NCBI GenBank assembly: GCA_050084985.1
Contig: JBITNC010000002.1
Coordinates: 34,224,001 to 34,288,000, forward strand
From: Nageia nagi
Taxonomy: Eukaryota > Pinophyta
Direction: 5' to 3'
DNA: 64,000 nucleotides
The notes beneath the pieces are model-generated. The model was not told the DNA's origin and ran no database searches. It was given only the letters and a program-made list of their open reading frames with translations. The translations under genes were made by a program, and so were the position numbers. Below, in pieces: positions 48,251 through 61,411 of this stretch; positions within the stretch are counted from its first letter, which is position 1, and each line of letters starts with the position of its first letter.

Positions 48251-48359
48251 ATAATATATGGAGATTTTTATATGAATAAGAGGCAAACTTTATGGCCTAC
48301 ATTCTAGATTACACTTTATCTATTTAAACAAAGAAATGTTGCACTTTCATCTCAAAATG

Positions 48360-48570
48360 TAAATCTTAAAATGCATAATCATAATTATATTATTTTTAAT
48401 TATTGAGATTTTAGGTAAAAAAATATTAAAATAGTATTATTAAATTTGTATTTAACAAAATTATAAAGTAGTAAAAATGTTAAAGAATTATAGGGTTATT
48501 TGTAAACATACTTATTCATTTTGAAATAACTCTAAATATGGAAATAGGTAGAAAATTTCTTAAGATCTAC
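48360..48570. repeat. direct repeat, left copy
   Basis: Resembles 50890-51080 in the same orientation: shared words include ATATTATTTTTAATTA, ACAAAATTATA.AGTA and TTAAAGAATTATAG. The two copies flank the LINE ORF1 relic region. Their nature (LTR remnants or duplicated target) is not clear. Confidence 0.65.
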
Positions 48571-48599
48571 AAAAAATTACATGCAAGAGTAGATACATC

Positions 48600-49780
48600 T
48601 TTATTCTCCTTAATAATAATATCTATATGATTCCATTTTGGATGGGATTTTTAATTAATCCTAATATTTTGATGAGATACAGAAGTGAGAAGGTGGTGTT
48701 AAGTGTAGAAACCTATTGAATTGATAGGCTTCCCTGTAAATGGTAGGCTACCCACACACAATATTCACCTTAGATCCTACAACCACTACAAGTAGAAGAT
48801 AGAACTTGGGAGGACAAATGGTAAGTACCCATTTGATTCTTCAAATTTTATTATTTTAGTTGTTAGTTATGATTAAGAGTAGAGGCATGATTCAATGATT
48901 AGTAGCCAATTGCCAAAAGGAAGCACATGGCTTTATGTGGCACCTTGGTGACCTTCCTTCATGCCAATCTCTACCCTTATGGTCAAGTTAAAAAATACAA
49001 ACTATTTTTTTAGCTTAGATTATATGTAGGGTTATTAGATTAATAGTAAAATATGGGGAAAGCATACGAACCTAGAAATAATTGGAGAATATGTACATAA
49101 ACATTGGTACATTGAGATAAATACTATCTTTTCTCTAAATAATTTCTTCTTCGTTGATTTCCTACATTAGAAGAAAAGGAACAAAGGGTTTGCGCAAGAA
49201 GTTGGGTCAACTTTATGGCCCAAAATTGGAAGTCTTTTCCTTATTTTTAGGTTTGGTAAGATTGATCTCAAAATTTGAAGCAAATAGACATGGAATCTTG
49301 AAGAAGATCATTAAGATAAAAATGTAGTATTTTGAGTCTATTTTTCAAATATTTAATTTATTCCAATACCCATATGATAAAAATTGATTTTTGATAGGTA
49401 TGAATAGAAATCATTATTAAAAAAAAAAATCTAAGACCAAACCATGCATGTGTTTGTCACACATATTTCAATCTAAACTAAAGTATTTTTTAAATCCTTT
49501 TGGTCAAAGATACCTAACACAATGAATCTTGTACTAGATATTTTTTTATACTTTTTTCATGAATATTGTATTTTTTATTATTTTTTTTATGGATCATAAT
49601 TGCATTTTTGAAAAATGTGAATGTTCGTCATGCATAATTTGACCTAAAGTTATCATTTTTTCAAACTTTTTTTTTTATTTTACAAGTTTTTTTCTAAAGG
49701 TTGTCCCCATGTATTTGTTTTTTCAAAATTCCTAAAAAATAAAAAGTTATTAAAAAAATAAATTTATTTTTAAAAATATT
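48600..49780. other. no recognised gene
   Basis: AT-rich, with T- and A-runs at 49420-49700. No motif recognised. Confidence 0.4.
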
Positions 49781-49799
49781 TAAGTCAAAAAACTTCCTC

Positions 49800-50720
49800 T
49801 TTATGTGGACTCATCTTCTTAAAACCCACCCTAAAATCTTTAAATCAAAGAATAGATGGTTCTTTGGTACAAAGGCATTTTTATGAACCCTTGGAAACTT
49901 GTTTTTAATTCATATTTAGAAGATGCTAAGGGATATCTAGTTTGGATTGACCTATATGCTCTTGCTACAGAGCTATGGAATAATCATTCCTTTATGAAAA
50001 TCAATAATGTAATTAGTCAATATCAATTTATGGACAAACAAACCAATGTAAATCTTTCAATATTCCTAAATCTAAGTAAAGCATGATTGGTTGTTTGGAT
50101 TGAAAAATATACCTCATGGCCTATATCAATAACACTACTATTAAAGCAAGGATAATAGACACAAAATTTTACCCTTGCTATTTGCCTCTCAATAGTATAG
50201 TCATTTGAGGAGACATTGCCCTATGCTTTGCTAAAAGAAATTGATGAATATCAACGATGAAGCTAAGGTAATTGATCAACAACATCTAGAGGAACAACTT
50301 AAACCTTATCAAATCATAGATACTATGGACACAACCCAACACTTGGCAGCTCAAATGGGGGCCATGAATTTCAAAATGATGATAAAGACTAGTTTGATTC
50401 ATATTAAAACATAGAATATTGAAAATAATGCACAAAATAGCATTGGATTAGAGAAGACTATTACTAATAATATGGAAAAGAATCTAATGAACATGGCTAC
50501 CTCCTTAACAAAAAAATCTACATATATCTCTTCTATCAAAACTAAGTTCAAAACTCCAAGCATAACCCCCTTTAAACATCAAGGATCTATCAAGAAGATA
50601 GGGGTTAACACTTCAAGTCGAAGTATGAAGAAAGCTACATATAATGTAATTGATGAGTTGTATGAGACTCTAAAAAATGATTCTGAAGGTGAAACACATA
50701 GATACTATCTCTGAAGCTTC
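49800..50720 (+). pseudogene. LINE ORF1 relic (DUF4283-like)
   Basis: Plus strand. 49856-50086 contains FMNPWKLVFNSYLEDAKGYL then VWIDLYALATELWNNHSFMK, which is the pattern of the DUF4283 domain found in ORF1 of plant LINEs (W-F-G----L--W.P.F.......-VW-RL--LP-E-W). The frame then breaks and becomes polar (open piece 50472-50714, Lys/Ser/Thr rich, no motif). ORF1 proteins bind element RNA. No zinc knuckle and no ORF2 follows. It lies between two direct repeats of about 190 bp. Confidence 0.65.
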
Positions 50721-50889
50721 AAATGCAAGAATGCATTCTCAATTGTACCTGAGGCTAGATCATAGTTATTTTATTCTTTTATAGAAATTTTACTTATTAT
50801 AAGTAGATACTAGGTTTTACTTCTCCAAACTCTGAATATCTAAAATGTCATATAATAAATCCCCTTTAATAATTTTACCCCTATAAAAA

Positions 50890-51080
50890 AATTTTAAATG
50901 ACAAAATGTACAATCATAGCTATATTATTTTTAATTACAAAGATTTACTATAAAGATATTTTTATTAAAATATCAAAATAATATTACTAGAACTTGCATC
51001 GTAACAAAATTATATAGTAAAAATATTAAAGAATTATAGATTAATGGGTAAGAGATTCCTCAAGATCTAAATAATCTTAT
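50890..51080. repeat. direct repeat, right copy
   Basis: Partner of 48360-48570, see there. Divergence is substantial. Confidence 0.65.
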
Positions 51081-51489
51081 TTTCAATAATTCAAAATAGA
51101 GCATGCAAATAATGCAATGCAAATATTGTTATGAAGTATTTTATTTATATGGAATTCTTGAAATATTTTATTTATATAGAATTCTTAAAATATTTTAAAT
51201 TAAATAAAATATTAAAAATGTTGATTTTTTTATCATATAATATTTTATAAATTTTGAGTCAACTTTATTATATAAATTTTTTAAATATTAAGTTGGATTT
51301 TATTTTTTTAAATAAAGGACATGTGAACTCACCACTCCCCCAACTACATAGAATGCCTCCCCATTTAATTGCTTTGGCTTTCATATATAAGCATAGAATG
51401 GATACATGGACTTAAAAATTATATGTGGCTTCCATATGTGATCCTAGTTAATAATTATGGCATTGGAGTATGATTGTATAATTCACACT

Positions 51490-52385
51490 AAAGAATATTT
51501 CAAGACCAAAAGAACGTGATGAAATTTTATTATTCCTAAGCTTTTGGGGACCAAAAGCTCTCTTACCGGGAAGGAGTAATCTGAAATTTAGATCAACTAA
51601 AATCAACAAAAATTTAATTTCACTCTAAAGACCTCTTTGGATTTTTGATGATTTTTATAACATTAAAAATAAACCTTCAATGCGAATAATATTTTAGTTT
51701 GATGTTTGGCATATTTTTTCAAATAAACTAAAAGGATAAAATATAAAAATAGCACAAAAGTTATAGACCCATGTAGGGATAAGTCATCATCAATTCCCAT
51801 TGACCAATCAACTATCTCAGTTTGCATGTGGAGGAGGAATTCTTGAAGTGTATATGGTATGAAGGGATATGCGTGGGCTTTGGCAACCCACATGAATTAG
51901 TCACCATGTTGATATCATAACTTCGCAACACATGGTGAGAATAAGACTTTTCATCCTCTCTTTGGATATTTGACTACTACTTGTTATGTTTTGATTGGAG
52001 GCAACATATTTTTGTTATGGGATTGATTTTTAGGTGTTATTTATTTTGTTATTATTATTTTTTGAGACCACATGTAAATCTAGAGAGCACTAGTTTTATA
52101 ACTCAAAGCTTATTTTAGGTGATTAGATTATCCTTTTGAGATGAAATCAAAACCACAAGATCAAATAAGATTAGCGTATGTATTGGAGGTAAATTTATTA
52201 TAACTTCTTACCCATACTATATTTAATTTTAGCCTACAAAAATACGATAAAATGAAGCTATTTGAAACGGGAAATTCTGAAGGGAAAAAAAAGTATTTGA
52301 AAGAGATAAGGAAGGTTGAGATAATGTTAATAGAGATTAAAGTGTGAAAGTATTTTTGTTAAGAAAACTCTATCCTTTGGTTAAA
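51490..52385 (+). mobile_element. partial relative of the gag-protease element: internal end plus 3' LTR
   Basis: Inverse of the element at 20954-43920. 51490-51576 matches its internal end with the polypurine tract CGGGAAGGAG (51566-51576). The LTR starts at 51577 (TAATCTG) and runs to about 52385, about 800 of the expected 1150 bp. It matches the LTR across the point where the Mutator-like element broke the other copy, which makes it an independent empty-site reference. Confidence 0.8.
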
Positions 52386-52499
52386 TTTGCATACACATTG
52401 TGTACGTATGTCTAAAACATTTGAGGCTTGTGTTCAATCTGGCACCACCGCTCTGTCACCCATTTTCGTATGAAACATGCCACCCACCCAATGCATGAT

Positions 52500-52870
52500 T
52501 CCTCTGCTCTGCTGGATCAATAATGGATGGGTGTATAAACATTAATTATGGACGTATGTATAAAGATTAATTATAGGCACCTATCTAACCATTAATTGTA
52601 GATATATGTCTCCGACTAATTATGGGCATGTGTCTAATGATTAATCATGGGCATGTATTTAACGTGAAATTATGGGTGTGTATTTGAATACAAAAATTAA
52701 ATTCAAATTTAAATTTAAAAATATGAAATCGTAGGTATGTGTATTTTGCACATTGTGGGTATATGTATTGTAAATAAAATAATAAAAGGAAATTCAAATT
52801 TAAATTTAAAATTATCAAATCATGAGCATGTGTTTAGAAATAATATGGATGTTTGTATAATTTATAATTT
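52500..52870. repeat. degenerate minisatellite, unit about 25-32 bp
   Basis: Repeated words of the form ATTAATTATGGGCATGTGTC with variable linkers, from 52515 to about 52690. Then two copies of AAATTCAAATTTAAATTTAAA plus ATTATGGGTGTGTATT-like words follow up to 52870. Confidence 0.75.
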
Positions 52871-54330
52871 AAAAAGTCTTCATCAACCTAACTCATAATT
52901 AATACTACATAGCTACTCATGTTATGTGATTTTTGCTTTTTAGATTAGTAGAATCTCATCCCTCTCGTTCTAGAAGCTCAAATCCTCTAGTTATGGATGT
53001 GTTTCATCATGCATGTTATCAAATAAGGTCTAGGCTTCCATTATTTTCTTATATATATATATATATATTTACATGCATATCTACCATAATAATTGGCTAC
53101 ACTAATGTAGAATATCGGATCCTCTAAGTATCACAATTTTTCATAATGCATGTTGTTAAATAAGGTCTTGGTTTCTTTTTTTTCTTATATATTTTGCATG
53201 CATGTGTACCATAATATCTATTATGGAGTTGTGATGAGGGACTTTTTCTGTTCATCAAGGAAATAGGTTGTTGAGTTATGATGTTTTCCTAAAAATATTA
53301 GAAACCTAATGCTTGGTTGAGAGTTAAAACTCACCTTTACCAATTTTATAAATTTTACAAAACAACTTACCTCAAAATCCAACTTTTGGGCTATGCAAGA
53401 TGCCATCAAACTCTTAAAAAATTATATTGAACACTCTAAAATAAATTTTATTCTCCTTTCTCTCCCATTTCACTTGTTAGAATGAAATAAATAAGCAACT
53501 AAAAAATAAGTAGCTTGGAGTTGGCAGAGCTGGTTTGGACTTAAAGTTAGCTCAATGTTTTTGTAGTAGATGTTTATATTATTGTTAAAGCTTGTATTCT
53601 TTAGGTATTATATTTCATGGAAATATCTTCCTCTATCTTTATCTACCTATAATTATCTTCCTCTAAAGTTTTAGTTTTTTTTCATGGTTGGCATGCTTGT
53701 ATATGTTAAAAACTAAAAATAAAAACTAATAAAGTACTCAAAATGCTTCAATAACAATCAATTTACTCAAGTTGAATTAACAAGATAAGAATATCAACCC
53801 TTCTAAATGCACCAAAAACTTGACCATTAAAACCCTAACATTGTTAGAAATATCTCATATTCAACAACTATATTACATGACTGTTGAACATAAAAATCTT
53901 GCATATTTCCTCCACTGAACATAGAAAACCTTATTGTATCTTTCCTCTCCATATAGTAAATTAGCATAGATTCATGCAAAAATAAATAAATGTGGGAAAT
54001 TTCATTGTAGTGATTATAGTTTATTTGAAGTGGATCTTTGTATTGTCAATGCAATCTCTTATTATGAGAATTGATAAGTAGTCTTACAGGAATGTTATGA
54101 AATATCTAATGATAGTAAAGAGTGATTGAATTCCAAATTATTTAGAGATAGGATGTTATATTTTTGTGTTGTATCCATAAATAATTTGACTTAGTCATGA
54201 TAATATTTTAATATTGTTGCATTTGATTTAATGTTTGAATAAAAGGATGATGCATATGTTGTTGATCCATTATTTTCATCCCTTTAGATAAAGAGGTGCA
54301 TCTTGAAAGTTGAAATCAATATTCACAATT
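52871..54330. other. no recognised gene
   Basis: AT-rich, with a TA microsatellite at about 53050-53068. A minus-strand ORF at 53221-53409 has no motif recognised. Confidence 0.4.
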
Positions 54331-54338
54331 AAGATAAG

Positions 54339-54362
54339 GTAGTGTAAGTTAACTTACACTAC
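54339..54362. repeat. perfect 24-bp palindrome with adjacent 24-bp tandem copy
   Basis: The 24 bases are identical to their own reverse complement, with arms ending GTAGTG and CACTAC. Immediately right, the sequence ACACTACATTAGAAATCAAT occurs twice in tandem (about 54357-54404). Confidence 0.85.
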
Positions 54363-54404
54363 ATTAGAAATCAATTTTTACACTACATTAGAAATCAATT
54401 CTTT

Positions 54405-57230
54405 ATACTAAATGATTTTATTAAGTCATGATTACATTTCTTTTCTAAAAAGAATAGCCATCATCTATATATTGTCCACTTCCCACCTTATCATTACACT
54501 CAGGAAAAAGGGTTATCTTAAAGAAGGTTGTATTTAGACTAGTCCATGTAGTGTGTCTATAAGATTCTTAAGGAACATTTTTTTTTTAATGAAAATATAA
54601 CACAAAAATAGAATAGAGCATGAGAGACACCTATTAACTAAGTAAACAATCTGAATGAAGTCATATAACTTGCGAGGATAAGACCATTTTTGTAAATAAA
54701 AATTTTAGAGTGCCATAATTTGTGTTATTTATCTGGACCATTTTTGTAATTTACCCTAAAACTATATTATGTCTTCCCTATTGAACTCTTTACTAAGAGA
54801 GACCATTGAAATTGTATTAGTGAAAGGTGGTTAATTGTGGTTATTACTGTAGCCATCTAAATATGAATTCTTATTTATTAATAAATTATATTTTAAGTAT
54901 TTAAGCAATATATTATTTAAATCATGCAATTATCTAAAATATAAAGATAATGTGCTAATAGTTTATTAATCATGTGCTAATCCAAACTCATATTTCTTAA
55001 TCATGATTATATTTAAAATTATCTTGAGAATATTATTAATATTTCATATTCTTGTATAATTTTTTTGAGATGATTATTATCATTTCAATGTCAACTCTCA
55101 CTCTCTTTTATATTATTGTAGGTATAAAAGGAGGAGAACAACATAACAACCCCTATTTAATCTCTTTGATAGGTGTTTGTTTACACACTTTAAAATATCA
55201 ATATTTTTGACAACACTTATTTAAGAATTTATTATGCTTTGAGCTTCATATTGCTATGTACTATTTGCACACTTCCTAATACTACAACAAATGGTTCATA
55301 TGGCTTTGGAGATCTACAAGAATGATGTATAAATCATTCTTCTTTGATGAATGGAGTGGCAAATTAAAAGGACAATGAGAAAAGGTTTGATCCAATCCAC
55401 CACATCTCATGGATTACTATCATATCAAGTGCACACTTTCTTCATTAGAACATAGGATTTAGATGAGTGATTGCATTTATACTATAGTCTTTATTTGAAT
55501 TTTTCTTTATTATAATCATTATTTAGAGTCTACATTTTAGTGAAGTCATTTGTGTCTTACAAATCTTAAAATTTTTATTTTAAGGTATCACTTCTTTGGA
55601 GTTATTCATTGGAAATTCTTAGTTTTTTTTTTTGAACTAATTTTCTTCAAAATAAAACAATTATATTGATTTGAGATCATAAGAAAATCAAATAATTTTG
55701 ATTTTAAGCAACTTTTTTTGCATAAAATCCTATATTTTAAAAATTATTTTCTTAAAATTAGGAGGTTCTAGCATTATAGAGCTACATTTAATTCTTCATT
55801 TTTTGAAATTACACATATCATCATATTCATTCACTTTCTTGTAAATTCTAGATCTTGCATCTTATTATGGCTACAACAAGTTATTTTTATTGTTTATGGT
55901 ACATGCTAGGTGATACATTTGGATTTCATAAAAAATCTTTTAAAACCTAGAGTCATGTTCGTATGATGTAGAATAAAGTATTAAGGAAAAGAAATACTTA
56001 TAAGAGAATCAAGAACATGATAAAGCTTTTGATATTTATTGTAAATGCTTAAAAATGATTTATTATTAATTAATAAATCATATTTAATCATCTCAAAAGA
56101 ATAAATAAAATTATTATAAGAATCAAGAATAATGTGTTATTACAATGTTATATCATGTGTTAAGTCTAATGCAATATCATTAATCATGATTTATTCTAGA
56201 AATATCTTGATAATACAAAGATTATATTAAATTTTGTTAAGTCAATTTTGACTCATTTATTTATCCTTGCAAATTTTAAATGAAGTTGTTGAAGGTTGAT
56301 ATTCAAGGCTATAAAGTCCTCTTAATAAATGATTTTTCATACATCGTCCTACATTTATAGTGTTTGTTATGCTTTAAGGTTAGGTTATTTCATATCTTTG
56401 TTATCTGCCTTCATATTTTAAATCCCACACTATGCACAGAGTACGAGGTCTTCAACCATAGTATCCAAGTCATTACCATTTATGATTCAAAGCAACAAAT
56501 CTGAGAGACATCAAGTATGGATCTAGGTCATTCCAAATTGCATTCAGCTTTATCCTAGGTTAAATCCAATCCTATACATAATTGCAACACATCTTTAGCA
56601 ATGTAATTATAAGATGTAAACCTGTATATGTCGGAACTTACACAACCATTATAGTATTCTTTAATGATGAATTGAACTTGATTAAGTTCAAACAAATGTA
56701 CAGTTTGATTGTGTGATCCGAATAAATAACTTAATTCATGAAGTAGCCTATATCTGAATTTAAGATGTCCTGGTAAATACATAAGCGAATGCTGTCTTTA
56801 GATTATTGAATTATAGGGCCAAGGGGGATTGCTGCGAAAGGAAAAGACCCCATCTGCTCTACACATTTCTGTTGCTGCTGTTTGCCAACAGACTACATCA
56901 TCCCCCTTACAACGCTTTTGTATACGTTATCATCTAGACATTACATGCCCAACAACATTATAAAATTAAAGTGAAGTAACGGATACATTGATGGTAATTC
57001 TTCGCAGCTCTTAAAATATGAACTTCAGTCGTAAAATTTAGAAACACCGAAATGTCTGAATCAGAGACCAATCTTAAATACATAACAAGCATCTTCCTGA
57101 ATCAAGCAAGTCTTAACACGATACAGTGAAGGAGATGCCAAGTTTTAATTTCAATTTCAATTTGAATTTATATTAACATCCACTGCTGACCAAAAGAAGC
57201 TAATAGGATGTTAGATATTAAAGCGCCAAA
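54405..57230. other. no recognised gene
   Basis: AT-rich up to about 56800, then visibly more GC-rich with some CG dinucleotides. A minus-strand ORF at 56555-56782 (75 codons) shows no motif recognised. No repeat boundaries were established. Confidence 0.4.
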
Positions 57231-57237
57231 GATTTAT

Positions 57238-57306
57238 CTGATCCATCGGAGATTTAAACCTGATCCGCCGGAGATTTAGTCTGACTTGCCGAAGATATTA
57301 TAAATC
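57238..57306. repeat. three short tandem units
   Basis: Three imperfect copies of GATCC.CCGGAGATTTA..CT (about 22-24 bp). The third is more divergent. Confidence 0.65.
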
Positions 57307-57824
57307 TGTCAAGAATCCGTGGGTAAATTCTGTGTGCTGAAATCACGGTATTTCTGTAAATGTTAGCCTATTTAATGCCCCCCGTGCAATGAAAAATTAA
57401 GCCTTTCGCTTTGCAACTCAGTTAACCGACCTGTTTGCTCACCTAGCCATAATCATCAAGAGTTCTTCTGGACCTTCTGTGCCCAGTTTGCCTGCGCTTG
57501 GCACATACAGGGTCAACATTTTTGTGTTCTTAAGCCTTGATAATCATTCTTTCTTCTTCTTTAGTCCAGTTTTTTACAGAGAGATATATGGACTGAAGAA
57601 GAAAAAGAATGATTGTCAAGGGCCATGCAAACTGGAGCAACAAGTAAGCCGAGATAACCAAGCGCTTTGATCCAGCATAACTGTTGATGGTTCTGTTGAT
57701 GGTTCTTAATATTTTCAGAAATGAAGTAATTCAATCAGTGACTATGGATATATAATACAGCCCTCAATTCCATCATCGCACTTCATCTACCAAATTTGTT
57801 CATTGCTTTTGTTTAAAATAACAG

Positions 57825-58557
57825 GTGTTTGAAGTTTAAAGGCTGGAGATGAGATAAATGTTCTATGTTTTGTGGAATTCGCTGATGCAAAATGTGCTGC
57901 AACTGCTCGAGAAGGTTAACAAGGTACGAATTTTCGTTATGGTCATGGTTCACTACTTATGTCAATATCTATTTGTGAATTTGAGGTTGTGGTACAACCC
58001 GAATTTGATTTATCAGTGCTTTACTGGTTGTCTCAGGATATGTTCTACTAGAGATTGTTTATTGAGTAGTTTTGTATTTATCTTGTACCCCTATTGAATC
58101 ATTATGTGCTCGATCTTATTCATAATTAAAGTGGTGCTTTACAAGATCATCTGTTGTGATATCTGCATTTGGCATTTTTCTGTTGTATACATTTATGGCA
58201 TTTGTTCATTGTTGTGTTTCCACTTTTGTGTGGATTGATATGGTTTCGATTTTTTTCGGAGTAGGACCAATCCAGCTTTCAGAGGATATTTCAAAAGTTG
58301 CTATATTAATCTTTGCAGTTTATTTCAAAAGTCGCTATATTCATGATATTTCAAAAGTTTCTATATTCATCACATGATGATGCTGATATAAGCTTGTTAG
58401 TCAGTATATATATATGTATTTTTTCAACTATTTTGAGACAAAAATTTGATTTGTTTCATGTACAGGATACAAGTTCGATACTGATTTTGAATTCAACAAG
58501 CTGAAGTTCGCATATTTTCCTGGATCTAGACCACCTATGGCTCTTTTTAAGAACTAA
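57825..58557 (+). pseudogene. RRM protein gene relic, last two exons
   Basis: The exon at 57825-57923 follows an AG acceptor and ends at a GT donor. It encodes AGDEINVLCFVEFADAKCAAT, the RNP1 (CFVEF) half of an RNA recognition motif. The exon at 58466-58557 encodes GYKFDTDFEFNKLKF then AYFPGSRPP and a stop (58555-58557), the RRM end and C-terminus of a plant single-RRM family (family: VLCFVDF....AATAL.ALQGYKFDE.D.....LRLQFAR.PG.R). The intron sits where I recall it in that family, within the codon before YKF. An in-frame TGA just after the acceptor and a TAA at 57917-57919 (in place of the Leu of ALQ) make this copy non-functional unless spliced differently. Upstream exons were not recognised in 57100-57800. 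Confidence 0.7.
58264..58375. repeat. three tandem copies inside the RRM relic's intron
   Basis: ATTTCAAAAGTTGCTATATT and two close variants follow one another with spacers, unit about 26-35 bp. Confidence 0.8.
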
Positions 58558-58559
58558 TT

Positions 58560-59580
58560 ACCATCTTTCACTTGGTGAAGCTTTAAATCTAGGCTTGAAA
58601 TTATTCCCTGACCCAAAATGACAGGTGCAAATAGCAATGGTAATACACAAAATAAATAAATCTCAGGATTGTTCTGAATAACAATTTTTACTATTGGCTA
58701 GCTTGCTGCAGTAGTACTCGTAGGCTAAAATTTGTGTACTGAACATGTCATCGAACATCTCATCTAACATGAATGAAGTTATTTTGTATATTAGTTATCA
58801 CTAAAAAATTTGCTCACAGTTCGATGTCAGTGACATTTATGACATGATGAGTACTCTGTCCTAATGTTCCTGCATTTTGTCGTAGACAGGATTTAGCTTG
58901 GGTTCTTTCATTGTCTATTTATACAAGTCATATTACTTGCCTTTTGGCAATATTTGTATCTTTACTTGGCTTATTTTATTGAAGGATTTAATATTTTATG
59001 GCCATGCATCGCTTGTTAGAATCTCAACAGTGGAAGCAATTTTTTTTTTTTGGGATGAAAATTCAAGCTACTTGTGAAGCGATCAAATCATTACTGAATA
59101 ATATCAAGCACGTCAAAGTGTTAAATATGTGAATAAGCTTTTTTATTTCTGCTGGTCATGCGAGTTGGATCTCTTAAGATATGAGCTGCTGTTATCTTTC
59201 AGTGAAATTCAATTACAGATTTTGGGCATACATCTTGTAGACTGGAGTGTATATGCTTTAAATTAACCAACACCAATCAAACTGAAGAAATGAAAATTAA
59301 AATCATCTTGACCATTCTATACGCAACTTAAGATGATATATGCTTAACATATGTAATGAATTTAACTGATTGCAAGTATCACTTAAACTCCAAATTATAT
59401 CGCTTTAGCTTCCCAAAACTAAATACGTCAACATAACTGATATTTGCAGGTACTATGTTAACAATCAAATGCCTCAGTGTTTGTACTCTCTTTGAAATGG
59501 GAACATGACTTGTCTGAGGTTGGGAATCAGAATACATTAAATTTATCATTAGAGTATGGAAGGATTGGTTGCAAGAATGG
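58560..59580. other. no recognised gene
   Basis: Moderately AT-rich sequence 3' of the RRM relic, without motif or repeat recognised. Confidence 0.4.
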
Positions 59581-59586
59581 AGTTGA

Positions 59587-59714
59587 ATTGGTCTTTAATT
59601 ATTACATAATCACAGATGACATTGGACTCGTAAGTTTTGAAAAACTCAAAATTGACCAGCGAAGATCTAATTGGTCTATTTATTATTAGATAATCACAGA
59701 TGACATTGGGCTCA
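59587..59714. repeat. direct duplication, about 43 bp, period 84
   Basis: 59587-59629 and 59671-59714 share ATTGGTCT.TTTATTATTA and ATAATCACAGATGACATTGG with few differences. Little divergence suggests a fairly recent duplication. Confidence 0.8.
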
Positions 59715-59719
59715 GAGTA

Positions 59720-61396
59720 ACGTGTAAAAATGTTTATCATGGTGACAGGATTGGGCGGATCCCTTCTTCAAGCCTGAAAAATACATTTTGTAACAGGTTT
59801 TTGTTTGGGAAAGCAATAGAGAGACATTTCTATGACCTTATGTTTGAGAGTCTTTGTTTGGGAGAATTTTTTTTCGTCTTACCACTATATTATATTTCGA
59901 CTAATTTTTATTCCAATCAAATTTGAGATTCGTCCCGTTTTAATTACATGCCTTGATGGCTTACATATTACAGTCATACAATGATATCATTATGAATGTA
60001 CATGATATAATCAGGATATAACAACTGAAAGAGGTTTATATTCGTACAATCAATTTTATTTTTTAATTTTCTTTATTTAGTGGCATTACATTGAATGTCA
60101 TCAAAATCTTTTTTGAAGTTTAGTTTATCTTGTTGCTAGATTTGCTGATATTATTATAATAGATTTTGCGTTTTCAAGATGGAACTTAAAATATATAATA
60201 AGTAAAATTTGTTACTTCTACAAATGCTTCAGTTGAATCAACATTTGATTCATCAACCCGATCAACGATTATCTCCGATACTTTTATCCATGTCCCTGCT
60301 TGTGGCTCTAGCCAAATCAATATATAAAAGGGGCTTCATTCGAATCCTACTATTAGATTTGGGTGGTTTTTCCCCTCCCAATGTAGGGGCTACATTTTTG
60401 ACCACGAATTAAATCCCCCACAATGATAATGCAATCGATCATGTTCATGCAAGGGTTGCCCTATGGTATTATTTCAACTCTTGGGAAACAAATTTAGTTT
60501 GTGCTTTGATAAAGGGTTCACAGTCAACTCTTTTATTTGATGAGTCAACTTCACAATAAGGGTATTGATTTCTTTCTGTTTCAGTTGAACACATTATTAT
60601 ATCCACAACCCCATGTAAAGCTTCGCGTATTGTTTAGTCAAATTCATGACCTGTCAACTTCATGATAAGCGATTAAATTCAATCAATCAATAGTTTTCTA
60701 AAAGGATGATATACTACATAAGTGACATAAGCTTTCTTAGGAATTCTAAATTTTTGTGAATTATAAGAGAAAATTCATCCTTAAGGTCATTAATGTTAGA
60801 TCAAGAATTTTTTTAGATATCACTTTGAGAAGCCCTTCTATTAATAAGGAATGAGTACATTGTTCTAAGATTAAAGGTTTTTAATCGAATACATATACTT
60901 TTAGAAAAGAGAAGTTTAAGCACTTAACTAATTGGTTGATCATTTTAGACTTTGATATTAAAAAAGTTTATATATTAAATATGTGTTATTAATATAAAAA
61001 AAGTTATAGCAATAATAATTAATAATGGTCGTAAAATATTTTGTTATAATTTTTTTTTTCAAATGAAAAATACTATAATACTATCTTATGGAAGGTGTTT
61101 CTAAGTATTAATATTTGATGCAAGGAGGCAACCCTGCTTTGAAAATAAGGTAGTGGTATTAAAACCATGGAGGTGATTCCTTGTTTTAAAATTTGGAATT
61201 TGATTGATATTAAAAGACATCTTTTATGATTGTTATGAGTTTATATGTTTCTATTATGGAAGCCTTTGACAAGTAGGCTAAGGGTAAGTTTACTTGAGAG
61301 AGGATTAAAAACTCTTATTTGAATATTTTTATTGTACCTAGGAATAAAAAGTATGGACAATATTCTTTATAGGAAATGTGGGACATTTCTTTTATC
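59720..61396. other. no recognised gene
   Basis: 60209-60412 is open on the plus strand but without a motif that I recognise. The stretch 60190-60480 is richer in CG dinucleotides and could be part of a younger element. The rest is AT-rich. Confidence 0.35.
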
Positions 61397-61411
61397 AAAT
61401 AATGATGTTTG
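61397..61411. repeat. left target duplication of the SINE
   Basis: AAATAATGATGTTTG, repeated exactly at 61662-61676. The first A residues of the right copy merge with the A-tail, so the true length is 12-15 bp. Confidence 0.85.

Noticed and set aside
54880-56300. Apparent similarity between 54885-55130 and 56040-56260 suggesting old LTRs
   Set aside because: The shared words are short and AT-only; I could not build a collinear alignment.
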